Assembly: GCA_949502025.1 (NCBI GenBank)
Contig: CATBCG010000053.1
Location: forward strand, 1 to 42,960
From: MGBC131033 sp910585655
Lineage (GTDB): Bacteria; Bacillota; Clostridia; Lachnospirales; Lachnospiraceae
Direction: 5' to 3'
DNA length: 42,960 nt
In this document: piece by piece, positions 32,550 to 41,191 of the stretch
Layout of the letters: the number at the start of each line of letters is the position of its first letter
Position numbering within the stretch: position 1 is the first letter of the stretch
Made by a program: the position numbers and the translations under genes
The notes under the pieces: generated by a model
Seen by the model: only the letters and a program-made list of their open reading frames with translations
Database searches by the model: none
Told to the model about the DNA's origin: nothing

Positions 32550-32585
32550 CAGGTGTAGTATCTGAAAGAGGGGATACTACACCTG
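32550..32585 (+). terminator. Hairpin after the truncated lipoprotein copy
   Basis: A 13-bp stem (CAGGTGTAGTATC at 32550-32562 with 32573-32585). It matches the hairpin at 28732 in sequence and in distance from the stop codon, while the loop differs, so it was copied with the gene. Bases 32586-32669 show nothing definite. Confidence 0.65.
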
Positions 32586-32669
32586 TGCTACAAATCTGGC
32601 AAGGCAAGGAATTCCTTTCAGGCAAAGGAGAAAGCCGGAGAGCAAAAGTGTATTCGGAGAAAGTATTGC

Positions 32670-32924
32670 CTAGCTGATAATTTTCCGGATAGAATCCAGG
32701 GAAAGATGATAATGTTCGGCTAGTTCTTCTGGTGTCTGCCCGTTCTGATGGTCTGAACGGATTTCAGCATTCCGTTTTTTATAGTATTCTCTGGCGCCGG
32801 AGGCGGCGCCCCAAGGCTTTTTTTCCTGGCGGCTTGGAATATACAAAGTTTCCCCGGAAATATATTGCTGCAGCTCTTTTAGCAAATGATCCGGCAAAAT
32901 ATCCTGTGCGTTTTTATATTTCAT
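32670..32924 (-). CDS. CD3324-family small helix-turn-helix protein
   Basis: An 84-residue protein with the family pattern MKYKNAQDILPDHLLKELQQY, GETLYIPSRQE, WGAASGAREYYKKRNAEI and a C-terminal helix-turn-helix (GQTPEELAEHYHLSLDSIRKI). These small proteins resemble the Mor/C transcription activators and are thought to bind DNA; targets are unknown. The start at 32924 lies inside the end of the nucleotidyltransferase-like gene (11-bp overlap), so both are translated from one transcript. A longer open frame to 33044 overlaps that gene in another frame and is not real. Confidence 0.75.
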   Translation of the reverse strand: MKYKNAQDILPDHLLKELQQYISGETLYIPSRQEKKPWGAASGAREYYKKRNAEIRSDHQNGQTPEELAEHYHLSLDSIRKIIS

Positions 32925-33963
32925 GAAAAAATTCTTCTTCGGTAGCATATTCCCGGATCTGCCCGCCGCCATTGGTGATAACTTTCCGGATAAGCTTTTC
33001 GGTTTCTTCTGCTCGTCTGGCAAGCAGCGATAAATCTTGCGCATCGTATGTGTCCATCAATTCGATTTTAGCTAAGCCAAAGTCTCTGCAGATTTGATTT
33101 AATTCACCTTGCAGATAGCTTCCCCACATATAGGTTCGCATAGAGTCCTTTGCCTGTGTATAGTGACGGATTCTAAGCCAGGTATAGGAAAGCTCCCCAT
33201 ACCAGTCTGCCAAATCCTGGTAATTTTGCTCTGGCGGTGCTGCTTGCCGGGAGGAGAGGGCTTGGTCGCTAAGGAAATGTTGGACAAGGCAAAGCAGTTC
33301 ATAGCAGCCCTTCTTTTGTACGGCTTCTTCTTTTTCCAGCAGAATTTCCCTGTAACGCTTACAAAAATCTTCTGGAAGAGGTTTTTGTGAACGAGAGGCT
33401 ATTTCCTGCAATTCTGCAAGCTGATCGGTTTGGGAATGTTTGAAATAGCCATGATAAGAAAAGGCGATAGCACGCGCAAGCTGATCAAGGATATAGCCTA
33501 CTCCCATTTTGGCATCGCTTCCAGTGGCAAACAATAGCTCTAGGTAAAACTGTTTGGCTTCTTCATAGGCTTTTAGAGCCTGAATCCGCATAGCCTGAGG
33601 ATCTGCCAGTTGCGTACGTAGCTTTTGCTGCAGTTGCTCAAAATGTTCCCGATCTGCTTCGCTTCTGGCATACAGGATAGTAGCGTCAGCTAGGCAGGTC
33701 AGGTTGTACTCCTCTAAGTTGGAAAAACGTTCCAGCCGTTCCCAGGGAATGCCCCAGATATCATAGCCGATTCCTTCTAAAAGAAAAGTTTGAGCGAAAT
33801 GCTCTCCCTTTTTGGTAATCGGGACAAAGTAGCTGATGCAAGGTTGGGTTTCGTCAATTCGCAGAGTGGTGTGGGATACGACGAGGGCGATGTCTTCTGC
33901 ATACTGTTCCTGAACGGTGCGGATCACCCACTCGGTAACAAAGGTATCTGATTTTATGCTCAT
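32914..33963 (-). CDS. Nucleotidyltransferase-like protein
   Basis: A 349-residue cytoplasmic protein, likely of a nucleotidyltransferase-fold family common in Firmicutes. The N-terminal domain (about 1-110) shows HTTLRIDETQPCISYFVPI and LADATILYARSEADREHFEQLQ, where the second aspartate region resembles the 'A-x-I-L-Y-A' strand of MNT-type proteins; a clear GSxxxG loop is not present, so catalysis is doubtful. The rest is helical (about 120-330). It is upstream of, and overlaps, the CD3324-family gene. Possible role in modifying a small molecule such as an antibiotic; not shown. Confidence 0.55.
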   Translation of the reverse strand: MSIKSDTFVTEWVIRTVQEQYAEDIALVVSHTTLRIDETQPCISYFVPITKKGEHFAQTFLLEGIGYDIWGIPWERLERFSNLEEYNLTCLADATILYARSEADREHFEQLQQKLRTQLADPQAMRIQALKAYEEAKQFYLELLFATGSDAKMGVGYILDQLARAIAFSYHGYFKHSQTDQLAELQEIASRSQKPLPEDFCKRYREILLEKEEAVQKKGCYELLCLVQHFLSDQALSSRQAAPPEQNYQDLADWYGELSYTWLRIRHYTQAKDSMRTYMWGSYLQGELNQICRDFGLAKIELMDTYDAQDLSLLARRAEETEKLIRKVITNGGGQIREYATEEEFFHEI

Positions 33964-34215
33964 AAGTTGATTCCTCCTGATTTTATTTGTTTTACCGGAC
34001 CGGATAAGGACATTGTAAACAATTCATCTGGCAGAAGCAAGGGAGAGAATGGTTTTGGTTTGTTTTTTCCCTATTTGCATATTTGAGAAATTTGTCAGGG
34101 CGAATGTCCTTTTTATTATGGAATATTACAAAAAAGAGCAGTGATAAACAGAAAAAACCTATAAAAATCACTATTTTTTAACCCCCAAAATCAGGGAGGA
34201 TATGGAATAAAAAAA

Positions 34216-34245
34216 TAGACATAGTATCTTCCAACTGCTTATGTT
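34216..34245 (+). promoter_or_regulatory. Candidate promoter of the second solute-binding protein
   Basis: TAGACA (34216-34221) and TATGTT (34240-34245) with an 18-bp spacer. The 415-bp gap 33964-34378 also holds a hairpin (34258-34292, GCATAAAA arms) in the leader. No riboswitch class is recognised there. Confidence 0.45.
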
Positions 34246-34378
34246 ACATTCAAATTAAGCATAAAAACGGTATGGGGATAACGCTTTTATGCTGGGTAAA
34301 CGATCCTCTGACAAGCGGGCGCGTAGGGAGGCGGCAACGCGGTCAGACAGGAAGCCAACAAAGAAAGGAGTTTGCACT

Positions 34379-36097
34379 ATGGGAGCAAAAACAAAGAGGA
34401 GAACAAAACGGTTTTTGGCGCTTTGTATCACGGCGCTGCTGCTTGCTGCTTCTTTAGCGGGATGTGGGAAAAAAGAGGAGAAAAAGGGGACAGATGGAAA
34501 AGTAAAACAAGAGGAGACAGGGCAGCAGGGAGAAAATAAAGCTGCGGATTCAGATGACAACAAAGAAGAAACGGAGAACGCCTCAGATACAAAGGAATGG
34601 TCTTGGCCGTTAGCCGAAAAAAAGGAGCTTTCTATTTGGCTGGCATGGAATAATGACTATGCGGATACTCCAAATGATTTAATAGGGATACAAAAAATTG
34701 AGGAAAATACAAATGTTCATATTAACTGGATTACGGTTTTGGCAGCAGAGGCGCAGGAAAAATTCGGCTTGCTGATGGCTTCCGGGGATCACCCTGATAT
34801 TTTAAGGGGTGTAGAAAGCTATTACACAGGGGGCTTAGTTCAGATGTGCAGCGATGGTGTAATCGTAGAACTGACCGATTACATTCCACAGTATATGCCA
34901 GTGTATCAGGCGTTGCGTACTTCCAATGAAAAACTGAAACGGGATACGGTAACAGACGATGGACGTATGGTAGGAGTCTATACCATTGCCTCGAACAATG
35001 GCGTTATCCAGGGAGAACGGGTCTGGGATGGTCTTTGTATCCGCCAGGATTGGCTCGACGAGCTGAACATGGAGGTGCCAGTGACGATTGATGATTGGTA
35101 TAAGGTACTGAAAGCTTTTAAGGAACAGTATCAATGCGAGGCTCCGCTGATGATCGGGGCGCAGAATGCGTATGATATTTCCCATAATTTCCTTTCGGCT
35201 TACGGAGTATTGGGCGAATTTTACAACGATAACGGTACTGTAAAATATGGACCGTTAGAGGATGGCTACAGGCAATGGGTAGAATTGTTCCGCCAATGGT
35301 ATGCAGAGGGGTTAATTGATCCGAACTTTATTACCAATAACGCGGACTATATGGGACCGGCAGAATATCTTGGAACCGGACGCGCAGGAGCAGCTCCAAA
35401 TATCTGGGATTTTACAGCGGACAGCCTGAAAACACACGGATACAACAAAGAAGAGAAGTTCTTTTTAAGAGGGGTAACGTCTCCGGTATTGAACGAAGGA
35501 GATACGCCTCAGATTGGATTTGCACCAAGTGAGTTGACAAAGGAAACTGTTTCTATAACGAAAAACTGTAAAGATTTGGAACTTGCCTGCCGCTATCTGG
35601 ATTATTGGTATACAGAAGAATGTATGTTCTTAGATTCTCTTGGCATTGAAGGAGAGAGCTACATCGACAACGGAGACGGTACGTATTCGCTGAGCGATTC
35701 TTTAAAACAACAGGTAGCAGATGGAAAGTATCCGACTCTGCAGGTGGCGATTTCTCAGTACATTTTGAATCAATCTGATTTTGGTCTTTATAATTGGGCA
35801 AGATTTGATCCGATTAATGAAGGTGTCAGAGCCTTAGAGGCATGTGAGATTTGGAACGAGGCGAAATGCGATCTGCTGCTTCCTCCATGTATGACCAATA
35901 CAGAAGAGGAATTGATCGCGTACAACAACCTTTATACCAGTATCCTTACCTTAAAGAAAGAGGCAACGATTAAATTCATCACCGGAACAAAGCCGATGGA
36001 AGAATACGATGCGTTTTTGGCAGATTTGAGGAATTATGGAATCGAAGAATGTATCCAGTATAAACAAGCCGCTTTGGATCGTTATAACGCAAGATAA
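34379..36097 (+). CDS. Extracellular solute-binding lipoprotein (second orphan copy)
   Basis: A 572-residue lipoprotein: signal peptide with lipobox SLAGC (Cys29), an acidic K/E/Q-rich linker (about 32-75) and a type 1 solute-binding fold. It is a paralogue of the protein at 9982: shared landmarks are VTDDGRMVGVY, RQDWLDELN, DNGTVKYGPLEDGYRQWV, YAEGLIDPNF, GIEGES and the end QAALDRYNAR. No permease or regulator genes adjoin; the neighbouring minus-strand pair is unrelated. Start at 34379 has AAAGGAG 8 bp upstream; the frame is open 30 codons further but lacks a ribosome binding site. Probably binds an oligosaccharide for a shared permease elsewhere. Confidence 0.87.
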   Translation: MGAKTKRRTKRFLALCITALLLAASLAGCGKKEEKKGTDGKVKQEETGQQGENKAADSDDNKEETENASDTKEWSWPLAEKKELSIWLAWNNDYADTPNDLIGIQKIEENTNVHINWITVLAAEAQEKFGLLMASGDHPDILRGVESYYTGGLVQMCSDGVIVELTDYIPQYMPVYQALRTSNEKLKRDTVTDDGRMVGVYTIASNNGVIQGERVWDGLCIRQDWLDELNMEVPVTIDDWYKVLKAFKEQYQCEAPLMIGAQNAYDISHNFLSAYGVLGEFYNDNGTVKYGPLEDGYRQWVELFRQWYAEGLIDPNFITNNADYMGPAEYLGTGRAGAAPNIWDFTADSLKTHGYNKEEKFFLRGVTSPVLNEGDTPQIGFAPSELTKETVSITKNCKDLELACRYLDYWYTEECMFLDSLGIEGESYIDNGDGTYSLSDSLKQQVADGKYPTLQVAISQYILNQSDFGLYNWARFDPINEGVRALEACEIWNEAKCDLLLPPCMTNTEEELIAYNNLYTSILTLKKEATIKFITGTKPMEEYDAFLADLRNYGIEECIQYKQAALDRYNAR

Positions 36098-36126
36098 CAG
36101 CAAAAGCAGGAATAAGAAAAACAACA

Positions 36127-36159
36127 GGCAGCAGCATGGTTTTTTATCATGCTGCTGCC
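36127..36159. terminator. Terminator between solute-binding protein and rubrerythrin genes
   Basis: A 12-bp stem GGCAGCAGCATG (36127-36138) pairs with 36148-36159 over a 9-base T-rich loop. On the minus strand TGTTGTTTTTC follows, a T-rich tail suited to end the rubrerythrin transcript. Confidence 0.7.
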
Positions 36160-36196
36160 GATACGTTTCGATATTGTAAGGAATCAGGTAGCTCGC

Positions 36197-36739
36197 TTAG
36201 CCAAAGTATCTCTTTAACAGACCAGCAAATGCCTTGCCATGTCTTGCCTCGTCGCGAGCCATTTCATGTACGGTATCATGGATAGCATCCAGGTTAGCAG
36301 CTTTTGCTCGCTTTGCCAAATCTGTCTTACCAGCGGTAGCGCCGTTTTCTGCTTCTACACGCAGTTCCAGATTCTTCTTGGTGCTGTCGGTAACGACCTC
36401 GCCTAACAGCTCAGCGAATTTTGCTGCATGTTCTGCTTCTTCATAAGCAGCTTTCTCATAGTACATACCGATCTCCGGATAACCTTCTCTATGTGCGACA
36501 CGAGCCATAGCCAGATACATACCAACCTCGGTACATTCTCCGGTAAAGTTTGCACGAAGGTCAGCCATAATATCTTCACTAGAGCCTTGAGCTACGCCCA
36601 CGACATGCTCTGCTGCCCAGCTCATTTCGCCGGACTGCTCTACGAACTTCTCGCTAGGAGCCTGGCACTGAGGGCATTTCTCAGGAGCAGCCTCGCCTTC
36701 ATACACATACCCACATACAGAACATACAAATTTTTTCAT
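36197..36739 (-). CDS. Reverse-type rubrerythrin (peroxidase)
   Basis: A 180-residue cytoplasmic di-iron protein that reduces hydrogen peroxide in anaerobes. The rubredoxin domain is N-terminal (about 1-36; CSVCGY and CPQC), and the ferritin-like diiron domain follows (about 40-180; FTGECTEVGMY, EEAEHAAKF, DEARHGKAF). This inverted order defines reverse rubrerythrins. It lies 22 bp after perR in the same direction, so the pair is one operon, consistent with peroxide control. Confidence 0.92.
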   Translation of the reverse strand: MKKFVCSVCGYVYEGEAAPEKCPQCQAPSEKFVEQSGEMSWAAEHVVGVAQGSSEDIMADLRANFTGECTEVGMYLAMARVAHREGYPEIGMYYEKAAYEEAEHAAKFAELLGEVVTDSTKKNLELRVEAENGATAGKTDLAKRAKAANLDAIHDTVHEMARDEARHGKAFAGLLKRYFG

Positions 36740-36761
36740 AATTTAAAAATCTCCTTTCATA

Positions 36762-37175
36762 TTACAAACCGGTTTCGGACTCAAGCTCTGTGCCTGTCAG
36801 GCAGGAGGGGCAGGTGCCATAAAAATAAGTGACATTTCCCTCTATCATACCAGTAAAATGCTTGCCTGCGCATTCGTTTACAAAGTCGATGGAATCCATC
36901 TCCAAATCCAAGACGGTTCCGCAGGCAGTACAGATAAAATGGTAATGAGGCGAGGTGTTTCCATCGAAATGGTCGCAGCCTCCGCCGCAGGAAAGCTTGA
37001 TAATCTCTCCGGTTTCTGTCAGTTGGTTGAGGTTTCGGTATACGGTAGCCAGGCTAATATTGGGTATCAGCCTGCGGATTTCGTCATATACCATATCAGC
37101 AGTTGGATGGGAGGAAGTGGAAGCCAGATATTGCTTGATAAGCTCGCGCTGCCGGCTGTATTTCATTCCAGCCAT
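36762..37175 (-). CDS. perR: Fur-family peroxide sensor (PerR-like)
   Basis: A 137-residue winged-helix repressor. DNA-binding part about 1-80 (HPTADMVYDEIRRLIP, then ISLATVYRNLNQL, the recognition helix), dimerisation part about 85-137 with a structural zinc site CTACG and CPSC and a possible metal set in DHFDGNTSPHYHFIC. PerR, Fur and Zur cannot be told apart by motif alone, but the operon with rubrerythrin and the Per-box-like site just upstream favour PerR. Start has GGAGGG 5 bp upstream. Confidence 0.85.
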   Translation of the reverse strand: MAGMKYSRQRELIKQYLASTSSHPTADMVYDEIRRLIPNISLATVYRNLNQLTETGEIIKLSCGGGCDHFDGNTSPHYHFICTACGTVLDLEMDSIDFVNECAGKHFTGMIEGNVTYFYGTCPSCLTGTELESETGL

Positions 37176-37234
37176 ACTATCCCTCCGTTCTGGTAAAAAC
37201 GTTCTTTTCTAAAACTGCAATCATTCTTCTTTTC

Positions 37235-37259
37235 AATATCAATAATGATTACTGATATT
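37235..37259 (-). promoter_or_regulatory. PerR-box-like palindrome at the perR promoter
   Basis: A 25-bp near-palindrome, AATATCA on the outside and TAATCATTA at the core, with only one arm pair mismatched (besides the centre base). The core matches the TAAT-N-ATTA heart of the Per box. It begins one base after the -10, so a bound repressor would block the start site; autorepression of perR-rubrerythrin is expected. TTATAAT at 37263-37269 may be an extra half-site. Confidence 0.7.
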
Positions 37260-37288
37260 AGTTTATAATAAGCTTGTCTGTTTGTCAA
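37260..37288 (-). promoter_or_regulatory. Promoter of the perR-rubrerythrin operon
   Basis: On the minus strand TTGACA (37288-37283) is a perfect -35; TAAACT (37265-37260) with a 17-bp spacer is the best -10. The Per-box-like palindrome follows at once. Confidence 0.6.
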
Positions 37289-37349
37289 GCGTTATTTTTC
37301 ATTGTTCCTAAATTTTTTCTGCCAGGCGGTTTCAACCAGGGGAAGAATG

Positions 37350-37378
37350 TTGTAATTCCGGATATCTTATGGTAAGAT
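37350..37378 (+). promoter_or_regulatory. Promoter of the MFS transporter gene
   Basis: TTGTAA (37350-37355) and TAAGAT (37373-37378), 17-bp spacer. Confidence 0.55.
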
Positions 37379-37445
37379 GAAAAGGAAGTTTGGGGAAGAT
37401 AAAGGGGTGCGGCAGAGGGAGTAAACGAAAGGAGAAGAAAAGGAA

Positions 37446-38735
37446 ATGAAGCTGAATTACAAACAGACATTTTTTGTGGGGCTTGCATTTATGTCAATCT
37501 GCGCTTTTTGGCAGATGTATGACAACATTATCCCGTTGATTTTGGATCATACGTTTCATATGGGGGAGACGGTAACGGGTGTGATTATGGCTTTAGATAA
37601 TGTGCTGGCACTGTTTTTGCTGCCGGTGTTTGGAAGCCTGTCGGATCGGGTGAATACGAGACTGGGGAAGAGAACCCCCTTTATTGTAGTGGGAACCGCG
37701 TTAGCCGTGGTGTTTATGCTGCTGATTCCGGTGGCGGATCACCAGGCAAACCTGATTTTGTTTTTGGTTGCGTTAGGCTGCGTGCTGCTTTCTATGAGCT
37801 GCTACCGCTCTCCGGCAGTGGCGTTGATGCCGGATCTGACGCCGAAACCATTACGAAGTAAGGCAAATGCGGTCATTAACCTGATGGGTTCGGTCGGCGG
37901 CGTCTATACGCTGATTATGATTAAGCTTTTGGTAAAAAAGGCGGATAAGCCGGATTATAGGATGATTTTTCTTGCGGTAGCAGGGTTGATGGTGCTGGCG
38001 GTACTTCTGCTGTTGGCAACGATTCGGGAAAATAAACTGCGGGAGGCAAAGCAGGCGCAGGAAGAGCCGGATTCGGAGGAGAAGACAGGGACAAAGACAG
38101 ACGACCGGGCGGGAGAGAAGCTGCCTGCGCCGGTTCGGATGAGTTTGGTTTTTATACTGGCTTCGGTGGTACTTTGGTTTATGGCATACAACGCAGTAAC
38201 GACTGCCTTTTCCCGTTATGCGGCGCATGTCTGGGGATTGGAAGGCGGCAGCTTTGCAAACTGTCTGTTGGTAGCGACGGCGGCAGCGATGATAAGCTAT
38301 ATTCCAATCGGGATGATTTCCGGCAGATTCGGCAGGAAAAAGACGATTTTAGCAGGAATTATCCTGATGACGTTCAGCTATTTTTGCGGCTTTTTATTCC
38401 GGGAATATTCTGCGGCGATCAATGCGGTGTTTGCCGTTACCGGAGTGGGCTGGGCAGCGATTAACGTCAATTCCTATCCAATGGTCGTGGAAATGAGTAA
38501 AAATTCTGACGTTGGGAAGTATACGGGATTGTATTATACTTTTTCTATGGCGGCGCAGATTGTCACTCCGGTGCTGTCCGGCTTCTTTTTGGAGCATATA
38601 TCCTACCGGACGCTGTTTCCGTACGCGATGCTTTTTTCCATCGGTTCTTTCTGTACGATGTTAGTTGTCCGGCACGGCGACGCCCGTCCGGAGAAAAAAG
38701 GAAGCGTGCTGGAGCATTTTGATGTAGATGATTAA
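37446..38735 (+). CDS. MFS transporter of the sugar/SLC45-like type
   Basis: A 429-residue integral membrane protein with about 12 helices in two halves, joined by a charged loop (about 200-225). Landmarks: GSLSDRVNTRLGKRTPFI (the loop 2-3 motif of MFS), CYRSPAVALMPDLTPKPLRSKANAV (typical of the SLC45/GPH-like disaccharide carriers), and GRFGRKKTILAG in the second half. Likely substrate is a sugar or glycoside moved with H+; this cannot be fixed by sequence alone. GAAAGGAG precedes the start. The glycerophosphodiesterase gene follows after 37 bp. Confidence 0.8.
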   Translation: MKLNYKQTFFVGLAFMSICAFWQMYDNIIPLILDHTFHMGETVTGVIMALDNVLALFLLPVFGSLSDRVNTRLGKRTPFIVVGTALAVVFMLLIPVADHQANLILFLVALGCVLLSMSCYRSPAVALMPDLTPKPLRSKANAVINLMGSVGGVYTLIMIKLLVKKADKPDYRMIFLAVAGLMVLAVLLLLATIRENKLREAKQAQEEPDSEEKTGTKTDDRAGEKLPAPVRMSLVFILASVVLWFMAYNAVTTAFSRYAAHVWGLEGGSFANCLLVATAAAMISYIPIGMISGRFGRKKTILAGIILMTFSYFCGFLFREYSAAINAVFAVTGVGWAAINVNSYPMVVEMSKNSDVGKYTGLYYTFSMAAQIVTPVLSGFFLEHISYRTLFPYAMLFSIGSFCTMLVVRHGDARPEKKGSVLEHFDVDD

Positions 38736-38772
38736 ATAGAATAAAATGATTTGTTTTGATTAAGGGGTAACT

Positions 38773-39615
38773 ATGTTGATATTAAAAATAATACTGATAA
38801 CAGTGGCAGTAATAGCAGTATTGTATTTGCTGGCTATTATGCCGCATATGAGAAACCGTCCGAACCTTACGCCTTTTAAGGGGCGTTACTATGCCCACAG
38901 AGGGCTGCATAACAACAAAACAGAAGCGCCGGAAAATACCCTGGCAGCGTTTCGGAAAGCCGTAGAGGCAGGGTATGGGATTGAGATGGATATTCAACTG
39001 ACCAAGGATAAGGTTCCGGTTGTAATTCACGACTATACGTTAAAACGAGTTTGTAAAAAGGATGTACGGGTAGATTCGCTGACTTTAAAGGAACTGCGCC
39101 AGTACACGGTTTGCAAAAGCAAAGAGAAGATTCCTACGCTGGCGGAAGTATTAAAACTGGTGGACGGCAGGGTGCCGTTGATTGTGGAATTTAAGGTAGA
39201 AGCAACGGATCTTTCCCTGTGCGAAGTAGCGCCGCCGATGTTAGACCAGTACAAAGGAGTCTGGTGCATGGAATCCTTTAACCCGCTTTGCGTCAGGTGG
39301 TACAAAAAGAATCGTCCAGGCGTGATGAGGGGACAGCTTTCGGATCATTTTGTCAAGTCCGGCGAAAAAGGAAATCGAATTCTGTTCTGGCTGTTAAAAG
39401 GTCTGTTTTTTAATTTTCTGACAAAGCCGGACTTTATCGCTTATAACCATCATTATCCAAATACATGGTCTTTGGTGATTGACAAGGTAGTATACCGGAT
39501 CCCGACCTTTGCCTGGACGATTCGGAGTCAGGAGGAGTTAGAGGCTGCCAGGAAACGCTTTGATTTTATGATTTTTGACCGCTTTATACCAAATATACCA
39601 AAAGGAAACGAATAA
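38773..39615 (+). CDS. Membrane-anchored glycerophosphodiester phosphodiesterase
   Basis: A 280-residue protein with one N-terminal membrane helix (about 2-24) and a GDPD TIM-barrel. The catalytic pair is in YYAHRGLHN and VVIHDYTL, with the metal-binding EMDIQLTKD and EFKVE; TTFAWTI-type end strand FAWTIR closes the barrel. It hydrolyses glycerophosphodiesters to glycerol 3-phosphate and an alcohol, on the side of the membrane set by the anchor (probably outside). Probably co-transcribed with the MFS gene. Converges on the diguanylate cyclase gene with only 17 bp between stops and no terminator seen. Confidence 0.88.
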   Translation: MLILKIILITVAVIAVLYLLAIMPHMRNRPNLTPFKGRYYAHRGLHNNKTEAPENTLAAFRKAVEAGYGIEMDIQLTKDKVPVVIHDYTLKRVCKKDVRVDSLTLKELRQYTVCKSKEKIPTLAEVLKLVDGRVPLIVEFKVEATDLSLCEVAPPMLDQYKGVWCMESFNPLCVRWYKKNRPGVMRGQLSDHFVKSGEKGNRILFWLLKGLFFNFLTKPDFIAYNHHYPNTWSLVIDKVVYRIPTFAWTIRSQEELEAARKRFDFMIFDRFIPNIPKGNE

Positions 39616-39632
39616 AAGGAAAGCTCTCCGAT

Positions 39633-41009
39633 CTATTCTAACCCGTCCTGATAGAAGCTACAGCCACAGCGACCCGCTTCTTTTACTTGGTATAAGGCAA
39701 GATCTGCTTTTTTATACAGGGTTTCGTCAAAGCCCTGATGAGAAAGCGCTACGCCGACACTCAGGGAAACCGGCGGCATATTTCCTTCTCCCTGTAAAAG
39801 AAGCTGGTTCAGATCTTTTACCTTATCCGCTACAGCAGAAAGGGCTTCGTCGTTGGCGTCCGGCAGGATAACAGCAAACTCGTCTCCGCCGATACGTGCC
39901 ACATAGTCGGAGGTACGAAAGCGGCTGGTTAAGAGGTTCGCTACTTGCTTTAAAACTTTATCGCCCATTTCATGACCATAGCCGTCGTTGACTTCTTTAA
40001 ATTTGTCTACGTCAATCAGCATCAGAGCGACAGGGAGAGGGGAGGCTTTTAGGCTGGTCTTAATCTGATCAAAGGCGCCTCGGTTCAAAATCCCTGTCAG
40101 GGCGTCCCGTTCGGCTTTTTTTCGGAGCATAACTTCATTCGCCGCGTTCAGTTCGTAAATGTTGTTGTAAGTTAAAGCCAGGTACTTAAATTCATAGGAA
40201 CCGACGACTTCCAGGGCGCGGTTGTCGTTGATACATTTGACATATATTTGCAGCGGCTTGATGATCAGCAGGCTGATGATGAAAAAGATAATAACGTTCA
40301 TCAGAAACAGGATACTGATGGAGATCCGGAGGCGTCCGAGCTGCAGGCGGAGAGATTCAGTACTTGCCTCCTGAACGCCCTTGGTATGGCTGAGGATGCT
40401 GCTGGTAGAATAGGAAAGATTGCTTTCTATCAAAGTTTTTTCATCCTGGTAAGTAGCGTCAAACACCAGGTCTTTTGCCTTTTCCATTTGCTCAGCCGGA
40501 GAAATGGTCAAATCCTCTTCGGACAGCTCGCACTCCTGAAGCGTCGGATCAAATTGGTTTAGGTCATAACCGTTGGCTATCGTAACAAGCTTCATCGCGT
40601 AAAGCTCCCGTTCCATCAGCTTGTAGGAATACTGCAATGCTGTCTGTAAATAGACATGTACTTCGTCATCGTCCTGGTGATGCTCCAGCTCGTGCAGAGT
40701 TTCCAGGGAAATTTCCCGGCTTCGTGTTTCGTTGGCTTCTTTGAAATAAGCTTCTATGTATTCCGGATTGGCAGTGATGACATAAAGTCTTGCCTGTTCG
40801 GTCAAAAAACTGGAAGCTTTGGATACGGTAGAGGCTGCATCCTGACTGCGGATATAGCTTTCGGTAGCAGCCGTCAGAGCCTGGTATTTTTGTGAAGTAT
40901 GAAAGGTTTCATATAAGACAAATCCATAAATGATACAAGCTATCAGGATCATAAGATAACTTGTAGTTCGGATTTTGACTCCCTTTACATGGTCGTTTTG
41001 TTTACTCAT
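39633..41009 (-). CDS. Membrane diguanylate cyclase with extracellular sensor
   Basis: A 458-residue protein: one membrane helix (about 16-36), an external helical sensor of about 180 residues rich in E and S, a second membrane helix (about 232-252), a short linker, and a GGDEF domain (about 290-458; GGDEF at 374-378). The RTSD motif five residues before it (365-368) is the inhibitory I-site that binds cyclic di-GMP, so product feedback is expected. DALTGILNRGAFD starts the domain. It makes cyclic di-GMP from two GTP. No effector or EAL gene is near. Ribosome binding site GGAGG 7 bp upstream. Confidence 0.9.
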   Translation of the reverse strand: MSKQNDHVKGVKIRTTSYLMILIACIIYGFVLYETFHTSQKYQALTAATESYIRSQDAASTVSKASSFLTEQARLYVITANPEYIEAYFKEANETRSREISLETLHELEHHQDDDEVHVYLQTALQYSYKLMERELYAMKLVTIANGYDLNQFDPTLQECELSEEDLTISPAEQMEKAKDLVFDATYQDEKTLIESNLSYSTSSILSHTKGVQEASTESLRLQLGRLRISISILFLMNVIIFFIISLLIIKPLQIYVKCINDNRALEVVGSYEFKYLALTYNNIYELNAANEVMLRKKAERDALTGILNRGAFDQIKTSLKASPLPVALMLIDVDKFKEVNDGYGHEMGDKVLKQVANLLTSRFRTSDYVARIGGDEFAVILPDANDEALSAVADKVKDLNQLLLQGEGNMPPVSLSVGVALSHQGFDETLYKKADLALYQVKEAGRCGCSFYQDGLE

Positions 41010-41112
41010 AGAAATTCCTCCGCCTGATTTTTATTTTGATAAATCATCTCTTGCCCTTTATTTTACAACAACATCCAGAGAAAAACAAGTCTGGAAGGAA
41101 TTTTGGCGCTAC

Positions 41113-41141
41113 TTTACAGAGGGCTTGTTTTCCGCTATACT
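41113..41141 (+). promoter_or_regulatory. Promoter of the GNAT-YitT pair
   Basis: TTTACA (41113-41118) and TATACT (41136-41141) with a 17-bp spacer. Confidence 0.65.
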
Positions 41142-41191
41142 AAAAGGGTAAAAGCCTAGCGTTTACCAGGGGAAAAGGAGGATATAATGTT

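Noticed and set aside
36428..36832. Plus-strand frame over rubrerythrin and perR
   Set aside because: Shadow of two well-supported minus-strand genes.
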